Positions 51,331 through 63,297 of a DNA stretch of 64,000 nucleotides are shown here, one piece after another. The translations under genes were made by a program, and so were the position numbers. The notes below the pieces were generated by a model, which was given only the letters and a program-made list of their open reading frames with translations, had not been told where the DNA came from and made no database searches. Numbering within the stretch: the stretch's first letter is position 1; the number at the start of each line of letters is the position of its first letter. The stretch comes from Taxawa tesnikishii (nom. ined.) (lineage: Eukaryota > Ascomycota > Dothideomycetes > Dothideales): contig JAPDRO010000001.1 in NCBI GenBank assembly GCA_030247885.1, positions 620,001-684,000 of the forward strand, written 5' to 3'.

Positions 51331-53359
51331 TATAAAGTAATTAGTATATATATAGAGACGACTTATACGAATATAAAAGGATAAGAAAGTAATATTATAA
51401 TAGTAGCTAAAGATAGCGTTATTAACTAACGCGTAACGTATAATATAAATAGAGTCTCTATACTAATATAAATCTAAAAGACTTAAGAAAATATAGTATA
51501 AGACGTAGTAACTATTAAGTACTAAGGTAATAAAGGAGTAGAGTAAATAAGATAAGTAGTAGTAAAGGATAAGTATATAAATATAACTAGAGGGAAGAAA
51601 GGTAGTAACTAAATAGAAGACTTTATTAGTAAGGAAGTATAAAACGAAAGTAAAGAAATAAGTTTATAAAGTATAAACGAGGAAGTAAGTAAGTCCTACT
51701 AGTAATCTTACTAGGATATTTATTAAGGTATAAAGGTAAAGAAGAAATATAAACGAACGAGTATATAAGATATAAAGGAAAGATTAATAAGGCTTACTAT
51801 AATTATACCTTACTTTATTACTTAACTATATATATAATACAATAAAGGAAAAGGAGAAGAATATTACTTTATAAAAATTACTAATATTAGACTACTAATT
51901 AACATAATAAGAGAGGCCTTTTTACGTAGGTAAATAAAGAGTTAAGTTTATACTATTAATAAGGTTAAAGTAAAGTACTAATAGTAATTCCTATATACGT
52001 TAGCGTAGCTTATAAGGACTATCTTTTACGAAGCTAATAAGATAATTAGATTATAAAGGTATAAAGAATACGAATAAGATATCGAGGAATATTTACTATT
52101 TAAATAAGAGGAATATATAAGTAGTAGCTAGATAGTATATATAGCTAATCCTAAAGGCCTTATAAGTTAAAGAAAACTAACTAAGCCTCTACTTAATACC
52201 TACGTATACTCTTATAAAGATACTTCCCTAATACGACTATAACTTTAACTTATAAGTTAAAGAATACTAGTAAAAATAGTAGTCGATTAGTTACGTAAAT
52301 AATTAAATAGGACTTATAACTAAGTAACTAGAAATACTATAACTTTTATACTTTTATCGAGAAAATCTTCGTAGCGTTATATCTTACTAGAAAGAGTTTT
52401 ATAATAATCGAAATATAAAACTACGTCGAGGTTAAGATCTTTACTATAGTCTTAAAGTAATACGACATAGTATACCGATTCCGTAATACTATATAATTTA
52501 TATAAATAGATAATAGAAAAGAGTCGTTTTAGAAGTTAATATACTAAATTAACGTAAACTTTAAGTAACGTAGCTACGAGCGTAAAGTTACTTATAGTAA
52601 CGCTAAATTAACTTCTAGTATAAGTTACGCTATAACTAGCCTAGCTACTAGTAGCGCTAGTAATAAAGATAGAAATAAAACTAAAACTAAAAGCGTAGAA
52701 ATAAAGAGTAGAAATAGTAAGAAAAGATACTACTATATCCTAGCTATAGAGTCTATATAAGTTACGCTTAAAAGTAGTTCGTTTAAGACTATTAGCTTTA
52801 TATATAAGATTATAAGAGTTAGAGTAAAAGTAATAGAGTATTATTACGCCTTAAAGAATTTACTTCTATTATACTTAGTCGAATTATTAACTATAAAGTA
52901 AAAGTTAAATAGCGCCTCGAATTATATTAAATTAAATTAAGAAGATAAGAGGCTTACTATAATTAATAATTAAAGTAATTAAGAGAGACTTATCTCGATT
53001 TAATGTCTATAAGGAAAGAACTTAAAGTTTTATATAGTAAGTTTTAAGTATACTCTCGATATATAATACTAATAGAAAGTAAGTCTTAAACTACTTTCTA
53101 TTATAATTATTTACTACCTTTAAGGTAATAGTACCTACGAATATAACTATAGAGCGTATAGTACTTATAGTCTCTTTATATAAGATAGTCTACTAAACTA
53201 CTTATTTTAAGGTATATTAGCTTATACTTACTATAATACCTACTTTAACGGCGATAGTTATAGTAACTTAACTAAGGTAATTATACGAGTTTTACTATAT
53301 AGATAAGTACTATAACTAAATAATAGTCGAGAAGGTAATACTACTTTATTAATATTAAC

Positions 53360-53560
53360 TATTAGGATTACTAATAAGGTAACTCTTAGAAAGTTACTAG
53401 AGAGTCTACTAGGAGTACTACTAGGATTACTACTAGGATTACTAATAGGGTAATTCTTAAAAAGTCGCTAGAAAGTCTACTAGGATTACTACTAGGATTA
53501 CTACTAGGAGTACTACTAGGATTACTAATAAGGTAAGTCTTAGAGAAGTTACTAAGGCTA
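53360..53560. repeat. P-right minisatellite, about 70-bp unit
   Basis: Inverse of 27,380-27,690 but with about two to three units rather than four. Confidence 0.8.
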
Positions 53561-56126
53561 CTATTAGTATAGTTACTAAGAGTTACGTAAATAGCTCGGA
53601 CTACTATAAATCGCTAAAGGAAGCGTTAAGACGCGTCTATATATATAGAACTTTTTCCTTCTTTTTATTTAACTTAACTATATTAACGCGTTCGTTTTGT
53701 TATATTATATCTTAATACCTTAGTAGAACTTTACTAACTATTCGTTTAATACGTCGTTTATCTTTAGTATATATTATTAGATCTCTCTTATATATTATAG
53801 TACTACTAAGCTATCCTAAGAATTAGATAATATTAACTACGACTTAATTTAAATAGAAGCTACGTTTATTTATAATCTTAACTACTTAAGTCTTATTCGA
53901 GTATCTTATAGTATTAAGTAAGACTACTAAGAGCTAAAAGAGTACTAGGGAATATAAACGATATAACCTTTAGTACTCTTTTATTAAGGAAGAGAAGACC
54001 TTAAATAGATTATTAGTCGAGGTAAGCTACTATTACCTTTAGCTACATTTTAAGTCTATAAAGTAGTTAAGCTTTATATTATATTTATTTTTACTTTAGG
54101 AGTTATACCTTCTTTTTAAGAGATAATATACTCTAGATTTTACTTAATATTTTAAAACGAATACTAGATAAATAAACTTATTCGAGATATATAGAGAGAC
54201 GTCTAGTCTATTAAGTAAGAAGTTAACTTAGGGATAAAAGTACTACGCGCCCTATATAGGGCCGTAGTTTTTAGAGTATATAATATTCCTAGCTATCCTT
54301 AAAGTACTAACGTAAATCTAAATACGCGAATCTATAAGAATAGCTCGTAATAACTACTCTACTATTACTTATAAAGAGATAAACGCTTATATTAATCGAA
54401 ATACTACTAGTAGATATACGTCTTATAATACTAATTACCTTAAGTAATAAGTATATAAAGAAAGAAAGGTAAGAGCTTTCCTTTACTAAGATAGTAACGA
54501 GGTATCGTTATAATACTTATACTAACATTATTACGCCGAGTACTAAATAACTAAATAGGCGAAACGTTTCCTAAGTAAGATATTTATTAAGATTATAAGT
54601 AAGGTCTATTATAAACGTCGTAGCCTTATAAGCTAAGAGGATACTAGTAAATTCTTTTAGGATATAATACTATATATACTATTTTATTTAGTAGTAACTA
54701 TAGAGTATATTATTAACTTATAGATAACTAGTATACTAGAGACTAATATAACGTATAAACTAAAGTAGAAAATACTAAGTAGTAAGACTATATAGCGTAT
54801 ATATAACAAATACTAGGATATATAGTAACGTAAGAATAGGCCTCTTTACTATAAGTAAATCCTTACTATTATAATATATTAGGCGCGTAAATAGCTTAGC
54901 GTAGTTAATAATAAGATTAAGTAATACGTCGCTCCTTAATAGCGCTATACTTTTAGCGATAACCTTACTAGACTAGACTTTAGCGAAGAAGGTAAACTAT
55001 ACTTTTATTCCTTTTTAATATAATTTAACATATTATAAATATATTTAGTTTAGAGCTTCGCGGTAGTAACGAAGGTATTAATAGAAACGTTTAATAATCG
55101 TTATTACTTATTATAACTATTATATCTTCTTAGTTATTACCCCTTATAGTTATCGCTTAAGTTAGTAGTACTATAAACGCTAGTAATAAGAGCCCTAAGC
55201 GCTAGTATATTAGTCTATATATACTATCTATACTTATAAGTAGTAAGTTATTATTCCTTACTATATTTATATTAAAGGCTATTAAGGTAAAGATAAATAA
55301 AATTAGCGAAAAGGTATTCTTTTACTAAGTTACATCTTTAAGTAGACTCTAGAAGAATATTAAGCTTAAGATTACTCGCGTAATTAGGAATATAAGTAAC
55401 CTATATATATAGTACTATAATATATATAGCGGAGAAAATAAGGAGATATTAGTACTTATAGTTAGTTAAGATAAAAGGGTTTTAGAAGATAAACTACTTA
55501 ATAGCGCGTTATAAAGCGCGATTAAGAAGACTTTTAATATAATAAATATATAGGTAAGGGCCTAGCTAAATAAGCCTAGTAAGGAACCTAAGTAAATAAA
55601 GTATTTCCGTAATAGTATATAATACGACTACGTTATTTCTTATACTTATATTAATTTGTACGTATAGTACGAAAGATCTAGTAGTAACTATAGTAATAAT
55701 ATACTTACTAAGTTTATACCTCGTAACTCTACTAGGAATCTTAATAGAACTAAAGGACTTATACCTTAGGATTATATTAAGTATCTTATTAAGATTATTA
55801 TAGGCGATATTAATAGTTATACTAGGAACTATAAATACTATAAATCGAAGTATATATCGTAGATTTAATGCGTAAATCTAAGATATAAGGATTAGTAGAT
55901 TAGGTACTAGAGAGTAAATTAGTACTATAACGCGCTAATTTACCTATTAGGATTTCGTAACGTAACTCTTTTATATATAGGAATTATATTAGTCTTACTA
56001 CTTATAGTAGCCCTTTTAATATAAGTATTAATTATATTAGTCTTACTACTTATTATAGCCCTTTTAAGTATAAAATATACTATACTTAATTAAGTAGTAA
56101 GTTATTATAAACTTAAGCTTATAACT

Positions 56127-56286
56127 AGTTAAACTAAGTACTTAACTATAACTAAATATATAGTAAAACTAACTATAACTTATTAATTAATTAAGCTATT
56201 TATAATAGTAACTAAGAGATAAAGAAATTCCTTACTTAACTTAATAAGTTATATAACTATCTATTTAAACTAAGTAGCTATTATCT
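56127..56286 (-). repeat. Right LTR of the Copia-type fossil
   Basis: Direct repeat of 21,562-21,721. E1 resumes right after it. Confidence 0.85.
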
Positions 56287-56595
56287 TATAATAATAAGTA
56301 ATATATAAGATTTAATAACTTAAAAGAATAATAATAATAAGGAAGATATTAAATAACTTATAAAGAAAGTACGCGTATAAAGATATTATAAATATTATAA
56401 TAAGACTAGTTATAATATATATACTTATATTATAAAAATAATAAATTTAAACGATAGTAATATATTTAAATAATACTATAAACTAAAGTATCTTTTTATA
56501 TAGTATTATAATATAGAAGTAATAGTCTATAATAGTTACGATGTTAGTAAGGAGTAGCTACTTAGTAATAGTAGTTACTTAGTAATAAAATATAT
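56287..56595 (+). mobile_element. E1 pogo-like transposon, segment 3 of 3 (right end)
   Basis: Aligns with the reverse complement of E2 from about 13,230 to 12,917: the end of the transposase frame, then the terminal repeat AGTAATAAAA at 56,581-56,590. Closed by TA at 56,596-56,597, matching TA at 11,823-11,824. The ends of this single 1.85-kb element now lie 44.8 kb apart. Confidence 0.85.
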
Positions 56596-57007
56596 TAGTA
56601 TATTTATAAGTAAGATTTAAATTTAGCGAATTTCGAGACTTTTAACGAGGTACTATATATAGGCTTAAAATAATCGCATTAACTGTGCCAATTATCTAGT
56701 GTTAATTTTGTTTACTATGTAAACATCCGAAGCGTACAACAGCGGCAAAACTCCGAATCTTAATTTACTTTTGGATTTGCCGAGTAGAGTTCGGAAAGCT
56801 TTCCGGCCCCGCACTTTCACTTCCACTTTCACTTTTCCCCTGGAGATGTCCCCCGCATGCCAAGACCGCTGATATCCGCATCCGTGTATGACACGACGCG
56901 ACAGGAATCTCTTTCCGACAACCACTGTGTGCATACAGTATACCATCTTCCATAGTCACTGTGCCTCCAGCGCTTGTGTATCATCTCTCGTAGTCATCCA
57001 GTCTGCC

Positions 57008-58380
57008 ATGACAAGTCCAGTATGGCGCTCCGGCGCATCCAGAGCGCGCTCTCAGGTCTTTACTTCCCGCAGCCGCCTGCAGCAGCGAACCTACGCCTCA
57101 CATCCACCGAGTGCGCGCCTAAACATACCCACCGACTACTCTACTACTCCCTACTACATCACAGCTCGAAAGCAGCGCTCGCGAACCCGGAACTCTCACA
57201 AGCCGCCCGTGACGGCACAACAACTCGCCTCAATCTCTTTCAAGCCATCAACGCCGCCCTTTCGCACGCCCTCCGCACCGACTCACGTGTCTTGCTCTTC
57301 GGCGAGGATGTCGCATTCGGAGGCGTCTTCCGCTGCAGTATGGGCCTCGCTTCCGAGTATGGCGACGACCGCGTATTTAACACGCCGTTGAGTGAACAGG
57401 GCATCGTAGGCTTCGCCATCGGCGCTGCCATGGAGGGTATGCGGCCCGTTGCTGAAGTCCAGTTTGCTGACTATGTATACCCGGCGTTTGACCAGCTAGT
57501 TAATGAGGCTGCCAAGGCGAGGTTCAGGGCTGGCGTCAATGCGGAGGGGCAGAGCTGTGGAGGGTTGGTCGTCCGGATGCCGATTGGTGGTGTGGGTCAC
57601 GGTGCGCTGTATGCCTCCGTCGAATCCATCCTTTCCGTGTGCTGCAGCGAGAGTGTGTTGTGCTGACATGGCATCACGACCTGCCCAGGTATCATTCTCA
57701 GTCTCCCGAGTCGCTGTTCACGCACATCCCTGGACTGCGAGTAGTCGTTCCTCGATCTCCTTCCCAGGCTAAGGGTCTCCTGCTTGCAGCTATTGCCTGC
57801 AATGATCCAGTCATAGTCATGGAGCCAAAGATCCTCTACCGTGCATCCGTGGAACACGTACCAGCCGAAGCCTACGAGCTTCCTCTGAGTAAAGCGGAGA
57901 CGCTGAAGTCCGGCAAAGACGTAACCATCATCAGCTATGGCACGCCTCTGTACACCAGTTTTAATGCCATTGAGAAAGCAGAAAAGGACTTTGGCTGCAG
58001 CGTTGAGCTGATCGACCTTCGCACTGTATATCCATGGGACAGGTCTACGGTCATTGACAGTGTGAGGAAGACCGGCAGGGCAATCATCGTCCATGAGAGC
58101 ATGGTGAACGCCGGAGTCGGAGCTGAGGTTGCGGCTACAATACAAGAAGCGTGCTTTCTCAGGCTGGAAGCTCCGGTTCAGCGCGTCTGTGGTTGGAGTA
58201 CTCACATGGGTCTTGTCTACGAGGTGTGTAAACAATGAAGCCGGTTACACATCCTGGGCTAACTCCTCAGCGCTTCAACATTCCGGACGTTGCACGTGAG
58301 TGACAGCTGGAGGAATTGATAGCTCAACTAATTTCCGCGCAGGTGTTTACGATTCTATAAAGAGCGTCTTGAATTACTAG
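57008..58380 (+). CDS. BCKDHB: Branched-chain 2-oxoacid dehydrogenase E1 beta subunit, mitochondrial
   Basis: Beta subunit of the E1 decarboxylase of the branched-chain 2-oxoacid dehydrogenase complex, which breaks down Leu, Ile and Val oxoacids in the mitochondrial matrix. Exons: 57,008-57,608, 57,689-58,223, 58,271-58,295 and 58,343-58,380, all GT..AG. The start at 57,008 gives an Arg/Ser-rich presequence ([18 protein letters not shown]). Diagnostic blocks: [79 protein letters not shown] (across intron 1), [25 protein letters not shown]-terminus [21 protein letters not shown]. Presequence and body are in different frames, joined as STTP-LLHHSSK if the CCC at 57,149-57,151 were CCCC. It starts about 340 bp from the RIP island. 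Confidence 0.95.
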
Positions 58381-59078
58381 ATTGAGACGGTAGCTTGTTC
58401 GCTGATAGTCGAATACTGCAACGAATCATCGAGCACCGTGAGCACTGCTCACCTTATCGGCCATCTTTAGCTGATTATGAGATAGTTGGGCAGACTGCGA
58501 TTCCGTCAATTCCTACAACTCACCAACGTGTCCCTCATCGACGAGAGATTTTTGGTCGATTGCATTTCAACTAGGACCGCATAAGGTGGCATCCGTACAA
58601 GGAAGAGCAGCTCCTAGGCGACATTGTTGTTGTTTGGATCGACCTGGGGTACCCATTCTGCAGTTCCGTTACACCTTGCTGAAGCAAGGCCGTAGGCCTC
58701 TTCAGCGAGGATATCCTACCCCGACCGTATATACCTGGCCCATCAGCGTTTACAGTCAAAGTCGACAGCAAAGTCACCTAGCGGATGCCTGCTCCAACCC
58801 GATATCTCCCTCCAAGGATTGAAATAAAGAGCATGCAAAAGCGGCAGAAGTGTTCGACACCTTGGATTTTCGCGTGGTCACTGCAGTGTTAACATGATGG
58901 GTTGTTTCCTGAATTGAAGACAGCGGACCATCCGGTATCAGATGGTCTTTGCAATCAGTCATGCCAAAGAGTGGGCTTGGAATAAACGTTCCAGGCAGGT
59001 CTAGTGTCAGATGTCGGCGAAGCAAGCCGAGCGAAAGCTGCTGTAGCTACAGAACGGACACTGAAAGTGAATCTCCAA
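58381..59078. other. Convergent intergenic region
   Basis: 700 bp between the stop of the E1-beta gene and the stop of the SET-domain gene, which face each other. No frame with family resemblance; it should hold both 3' UTRs and terminators, which I cannot place exactly. Confidence 0.6.
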
Positions 59079-62000
59079 TCAACCGCGCGCTCGCCGACCT
59101 CCCCTTGGTCGACCTCGACCCCGTGACCTCTCTTCTTCCTCTTCAACGGCCTCCTCTGCAAAATCGCTGTCTTCGCTCATCTGTTCTGCTCCCTGAGAGT
59201 CTAGAACAAACTCCCCATCAGAGTCTGCCTCTGCCCCAGCTCCGGTGCCAGCAACATCCTCGTCGTCACCGCCAACGTTCTCCATCTCGACGCCCATCTC
59301 CACAACCTCGTCGAGACAGGGCACTTTGCGTTTACGACCAGCACCAGGCCTCGCTCCGCCGCGGGGTTTAGTGGTTTTGACCGCGGATGCATTACTCGAG
59401 CTCTTGGGGGCCGTCAAGTTCGCTGACTTCTTTGCCGTATTCTTCGCTCCTTTAGCTGCCTTGCCCTTCACCTTGCCACGCGACGGCTTCACAACCAGGT
59501 AACTGACGTCCTCGTTGTCGTACTCTTGAAACTCGTCGGGAAGCTCCTCGAACTCGTCGACCTGCGCCTGGATGCGTGCGTGCGGCGTCAGATGCGATGT
59601 CTTGGCGCTGCTGTCAGGATCATTGGCGATCATGTCGCGGTGATAGTTGGTGCCGTAGTTGAAGAAGAGCTCTTGACCCTTCTGGATGTTGCGAGAAGCG
59701 TACATGCCGATCCGATGCACCGTGTTGCACAGCATGATCTTCGGTTGTACGTTCTGCTTCTGCCCGCTTTGATGGTTGATGAAGCGTGTTTTGTTGCCCG
59801 CCGACGTGCCGTCGACTTCTTGATCTGCATAAAAACGTTAGCCTCAATCCTCTTGTCTGTTACAAATAGAAACCCCGGGAGACAGGTGCTAATACATTTG
59901 TTTAGGGTGAAGAGGTAGCTCAACTTCTGCACCGCGTAGACTGCACCTAGTCGATCGGCTTCCCCTTTGTCAGGATGGCCCCTGGTATTCGCCGATGAAC
60001 TCATTCTCTTTAATGTATTCGCCTGCGAATAGCCCGAAACCGTGAACTGCACTAGTGCCGAGCAGCGTGCGCCGCGGCTTGCCCCGCTGGATGTTAACAT
60101 TGTGGCATTGGGTGGCCTCCAGCTCTTCGTTGTACCTGTTTTCCGGATCTAAGACGACGTCCGCACCACAGTTGCCGCAGAGATCGGGATCACATTCTCT
60201 GTTCTCTTTGAAGCATGCGCAGCGGGAATCGGCGAAGCATACCATCTTGCCTTTCCGTGGCTTCGCTGCCGAACAGAGGCAGCCTCTGAACTGTCGCTCG
60301 CAGTCCAGACCACAGCCACAGCTCTTCTCGCAATGCACTTCATCACGAGCGCAGCGGCAGTTCGCCTCCGGATCCAGACATGACTTACCCGGGTGAAAGC
60401 ATGGTTGGAAGGGCGGGCGCATCTCGGAGTGAGGTGCTTTCGCATGACTCCTTCCATTACCTGGCATGAGATTAAGTGCATGCTTGTCTGACACCTCGTC
60501 TCCACTTGCCAGGTGCTGGGAGATGTTGACGTGCTTTCTGAAATTGACGTTCGGAGGGTAGACGATGTCGTTCGGATCGTCGTTTTCGCTTCGAGAGTCG
60601 TCCTCGGCGTCGCTGACAGGCGAAGCGCTTCGTTCGCGCATCTCTCCGTGGTAAGGGCAATCATGCCTACCATTCTTATTAGCAAAGGACGCGTATGCTG
60701 AGGAAGGAACTTACATATGGCAGACTCGGCAGGCGAGTGTTCGGTAGGCGATAGCGGCATCGCGGTAACCCGCCTCTTCCATGTTCAAGTTGGCATAGTC
60801 ACTTTGCCGTGCGATGTGCCATAGGTCGAAGTCTTCTTCCGCCGTGAAGACAGCGCAGGCCGCAGCAACGGTGAGGAGTCGCTCAGTAGTTGAAGGAGGC
60901 AGTTGCAAAAGGACCTTGACCCAACGCTCACTCTTCCGCGTGTCTTCCTCAATGAACTTGGCCCGGCCTTGCACTTTTAAAATCTCAGGTATATCAGAGG
61001 CCAGAAGGTAACGTAGGACATCGGCCATAGTACAGTCGCACTCTTGCAGAAAAGCCTCCACATATGGTGCATACTTTAAGGCACGCTCCACCTCCAGCAA
61101 CTGGAACATGCGCTCCGTAATGCCGTCATCGAAAGCTTCCCTCACCTCTGCATACGTGTCGACTGGCACATCATCACCAAAATGCGGCCATGCATGCAAC
61201 TGCCTCTGGTTGTAAACCAACACGTTCCTTCTCAAGCTGACGTAATGTGTGTAGTTGGGTACTTCTGCCGAGCGTGGAACACCCCCGAAATGTGTTATAG
61301 GAACACTGACAATCCTTTTGGGTAGTCTTGCAGCAGAGGGTGGTGCGTAAGTTTTCGTTTGCAGCTGAACGACTATCGTGGACTCTGTAGCTTCACTCTT
61401 TCTCTGTGATTTCTCCTGCACATCAGTCATGGAGCGAAATGGCGAACACTGGTGTTTGACGCCAATCATGCCACTTGCTAGTCCGATTTCCTTGTCCGTC
61501 GAGAGGACAGGTGCCAGTAGAGCCTTTGACCTATTCCGAAAGTTCCTTGCCTTTGCCAGCAGATTTTTGGTGATATATTCATGATCCTCGCGTAACTCCT
61601 TGAGATGCGCTCTGAGCCTGTCTCTAAGGATAGTTTGTAGGGCTTCTTGGTCATGCACAGGTAGCGGAACCCGATCGACAAGCTCCACCATGTCTTCCGC
61701 AACATCCTCAGGTGCCACGCTCCTCTCATCCGAGTCAGGAGGCAGTCGTGGGACCGCGTGTCGCCTCTCGCGATTTGCGGCAAGCACGAGAGCTGGCACC
61801 ACAAGACCTTCGTCGTCATGATCTACATCTGACTCCGGCTCACTGACGGGTAGCTCTATTGCAGATGTTGCTTCTTCCAACACTCCAGATAGCTGTCCTG
61901 TCTTCTCAGCGGAGACTTTTGCAGGAGGATGCTGTCCGTCGGGCGTGCTACTCCGGGGGTCCTTGCAGAATTGGTCTGGTCGGTCCCTCTCTGAAACAAA

Positions 62001-63297
62001 GATAGTGACCTTGCGACAGCATCGTCTGCTGCACCAGCCTCCGCTGATGGCACCTTAACCTCCCCAATGTTCTTGAGTCTTCTGTACCTTGCGCTTCCTG
62101 CGGCGTAGTCGGTTTTGGAGATTCCTCAGCCGCAGACCTCCCAATAGTATCGTCAAACAACGCTGCCCCTGCCTCAACCTCCTTAGACTCTGCACCTGGA
62201 GCCGCATCGTTGAAAGGCTTGTTACACTGACCCGGACCGTCACGTGCAGGAAACCCATGTTGCACATTGTCTTCTTTTCCATCTTCACCACCTGGTTCCG
62301 CGACAGGCTTACGTACAAAATCCAAATCCATCCCCTTTTTGCTTGCAAGGCCGTCGTGGGTATTGAACGGTCTTTGTGTGTGCTGCGTATTCTCGATTGC
62401 CCATCGAATCGGTTCGCGTGAAGAGGTCCTCGTTGGTTCGGCTGGCGGTGAAACAAGATCAACAATCTTCATGACTTCCGCGGGGTTCTGGGGTGGCGTG
62501 ACCGTACCGGCAGGCCATCTCCTGCTCGTAACCTGTCCGACAGCTTTCGGCGTGTTTCCTTCATTGGAAGGTGGTAACGTCCAACTCTCAGACACCAGAT
62601 ACGTGCTGTTTAGTCGAGAGGACTTCTCCTCCTGCATCAGTTGCCACATTTTGCCCCGCGCAGTAAGGTCAATAAGTGGCGCGGATGGTGGCTTCGAATC
62701 TGATGGTATCAGCTTCTGCCTTTTCGCAGAATCAGAAGAGCCGGCTTGTGATTTGCGTTTGAGCTCAGCAAAGTCTCCGCCGTAGATAGACATGGCGGCT
62801 TTTCCTTGGTCGAGAAGCTTTTTGGTCCGGCCTTTGATAGGGGTTCTGCCCAGGACATATCTCACGTCGTCCCTTTTCCCCAGCCGGGTGCTAGCACAAG
62901 ATGTTAGCTTAGAGATTTGCACGATACACATGATCGTGCCAAGACCAATGTTACGAAGTGTTGGTAAACGAGCAAAGGGATAGCATGCGGACAGTATGGT
63001 GATAGGGCAAGGGACACCAGCAGTGCAGACTTACCTTCCGGAGTACTGTTTGACTGTGTTCTCGGGTCTGGATTCTGTATCGGCAGATTGATATTGAAGG
63101 CGTCGGTCACCCTCAGACTCATTGTCGCTCGAAATTAAGATAGTTTTTGTGGTTCGTCTGGACTGTGATTTTTGGCGGACTGCTGGTCTCTCTTGGCCCG
63201 TCGCATTGTTTGAAGCCTCAGGTTTTGAGGACTGTGGATTCGCACGTCGAAATCGCCCACGTCCGGTTTCCAAAACCTCGATACCCTTGTCAGACAT
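59079..63297 (-). CDS. KMT6: E(z)/KMT6-type histone H3K27 methyltransferase
   Basis: Catalytic subunit of Polycomb repressive complex 2, setting H3K27me3 in facultative heterochromatin. Exons by eye: 63,297-63,035, 62,890-60,715, 60,666-59,896 and 59,824-59,079, GT..AG. A disordered N-terminus is followed by a conserved middle (THYVSLRRNVLVYNQRQLH), the pre-SET CXC Cys cluster (PCFHPGKSCLDPEANCRCAR to CDPDLCGNCGADVVL), then SET (GFGLFAGEYIKENEFIGEY, ADRLGAVY, AGNKTRFINH, ELFFNYG). The acidic/basic tail holds GGARPGAGRKRK, AT-hook-like. The start at 63,297 (MSDKGIEVLETG) is the first usable ATG, but RTSVEQI just upstream in frame may be coding, so an earlier exon is possible. SET reads through only if C runs at 59,979-59,982 and 59,962-59,965 were each one base longer (EYQG-AILTKG-EADRLG); runs at 61,955 and 62,062 need the same. 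Confidence 0.9.

Larger units (their letters stand above)
42084..55960 (-). mobile_element. P-right: second giant TIR element, inverted relative to P-left
   Basis: 13,877 bp, bounded by GTTACGAAATCC (left) and GGATTTCGTAAC (right). It matches P-left base for base in inverted orientation, with differences that are overwhelmingly C/T or G/A, so each copy was RIPed separately. Transposase remnant on the minus strand (about 42,240-45,200). It lacks E3 and keeps the empty target. It sits 1.5 kb from P-left, inside the same Copia-type fossil, so two independent insertions in opposite orientation are the simplest reading. Many sites here keep CG or GG where P-left has TA or AG; the right copy looks somewhat less mutated. 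Confidence 0.7.
21562..56286 (-). mobile_element. Copia-type LTR retrotransposon fossil, split by two P elements
   Basis: LTRs of about 160 bp in direct orientation at both ends. Internal parts lie at 21,722-24,954, 40,556-42,083 and 55,961-56,126; with the LTRs these sum to about 5.25 kb, normal for Copia. The minus-strand order fits Copia: gag to the right, protease and integrase in the middle, reverse transcriptase near 22,500 and RNase H toward the left LTR. The stretch left of P-left continues directly from the spacer right of it, which shows the P insertions came later. Heavily broken by RIP throughout. It inserted into E1; a short target duplication near AATAATAAG is likely but its exact length is not resolved. 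Confidence 0.8.
11500..56670. other. RIP-mutated AT-rich heterochromatic island
   Basis: Base composition changes abruptly at both ends. Inside, runs of hundreds of bases contain no CA or TG while CG, CC and CT remain; TA is the dominant dinucleotide. This is what saturated C-to-T change at CpA on both strands produces, the established RIP preference in filamentous ascomycetes. The only GC-normal stretch inside is the pogo-like element E3 at 35,820-37,666. I can assign nearly all of the island to repeats; no host gene is visible in it. Confidence 0.95.

Noticed and set aside
24955-55960. Inverted repeat as an assembly or folded-read artefact
   Set aside because: The arms differ by many separate transitions, by repeat length and by the E3 insertion, which a folded read would not give.
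11500-56670. Regional centromere
   Set aside because: Composition would allow it, but the whole stretch is explained by RIPed transposons; sequence alone gives no sign of kinetochore function.
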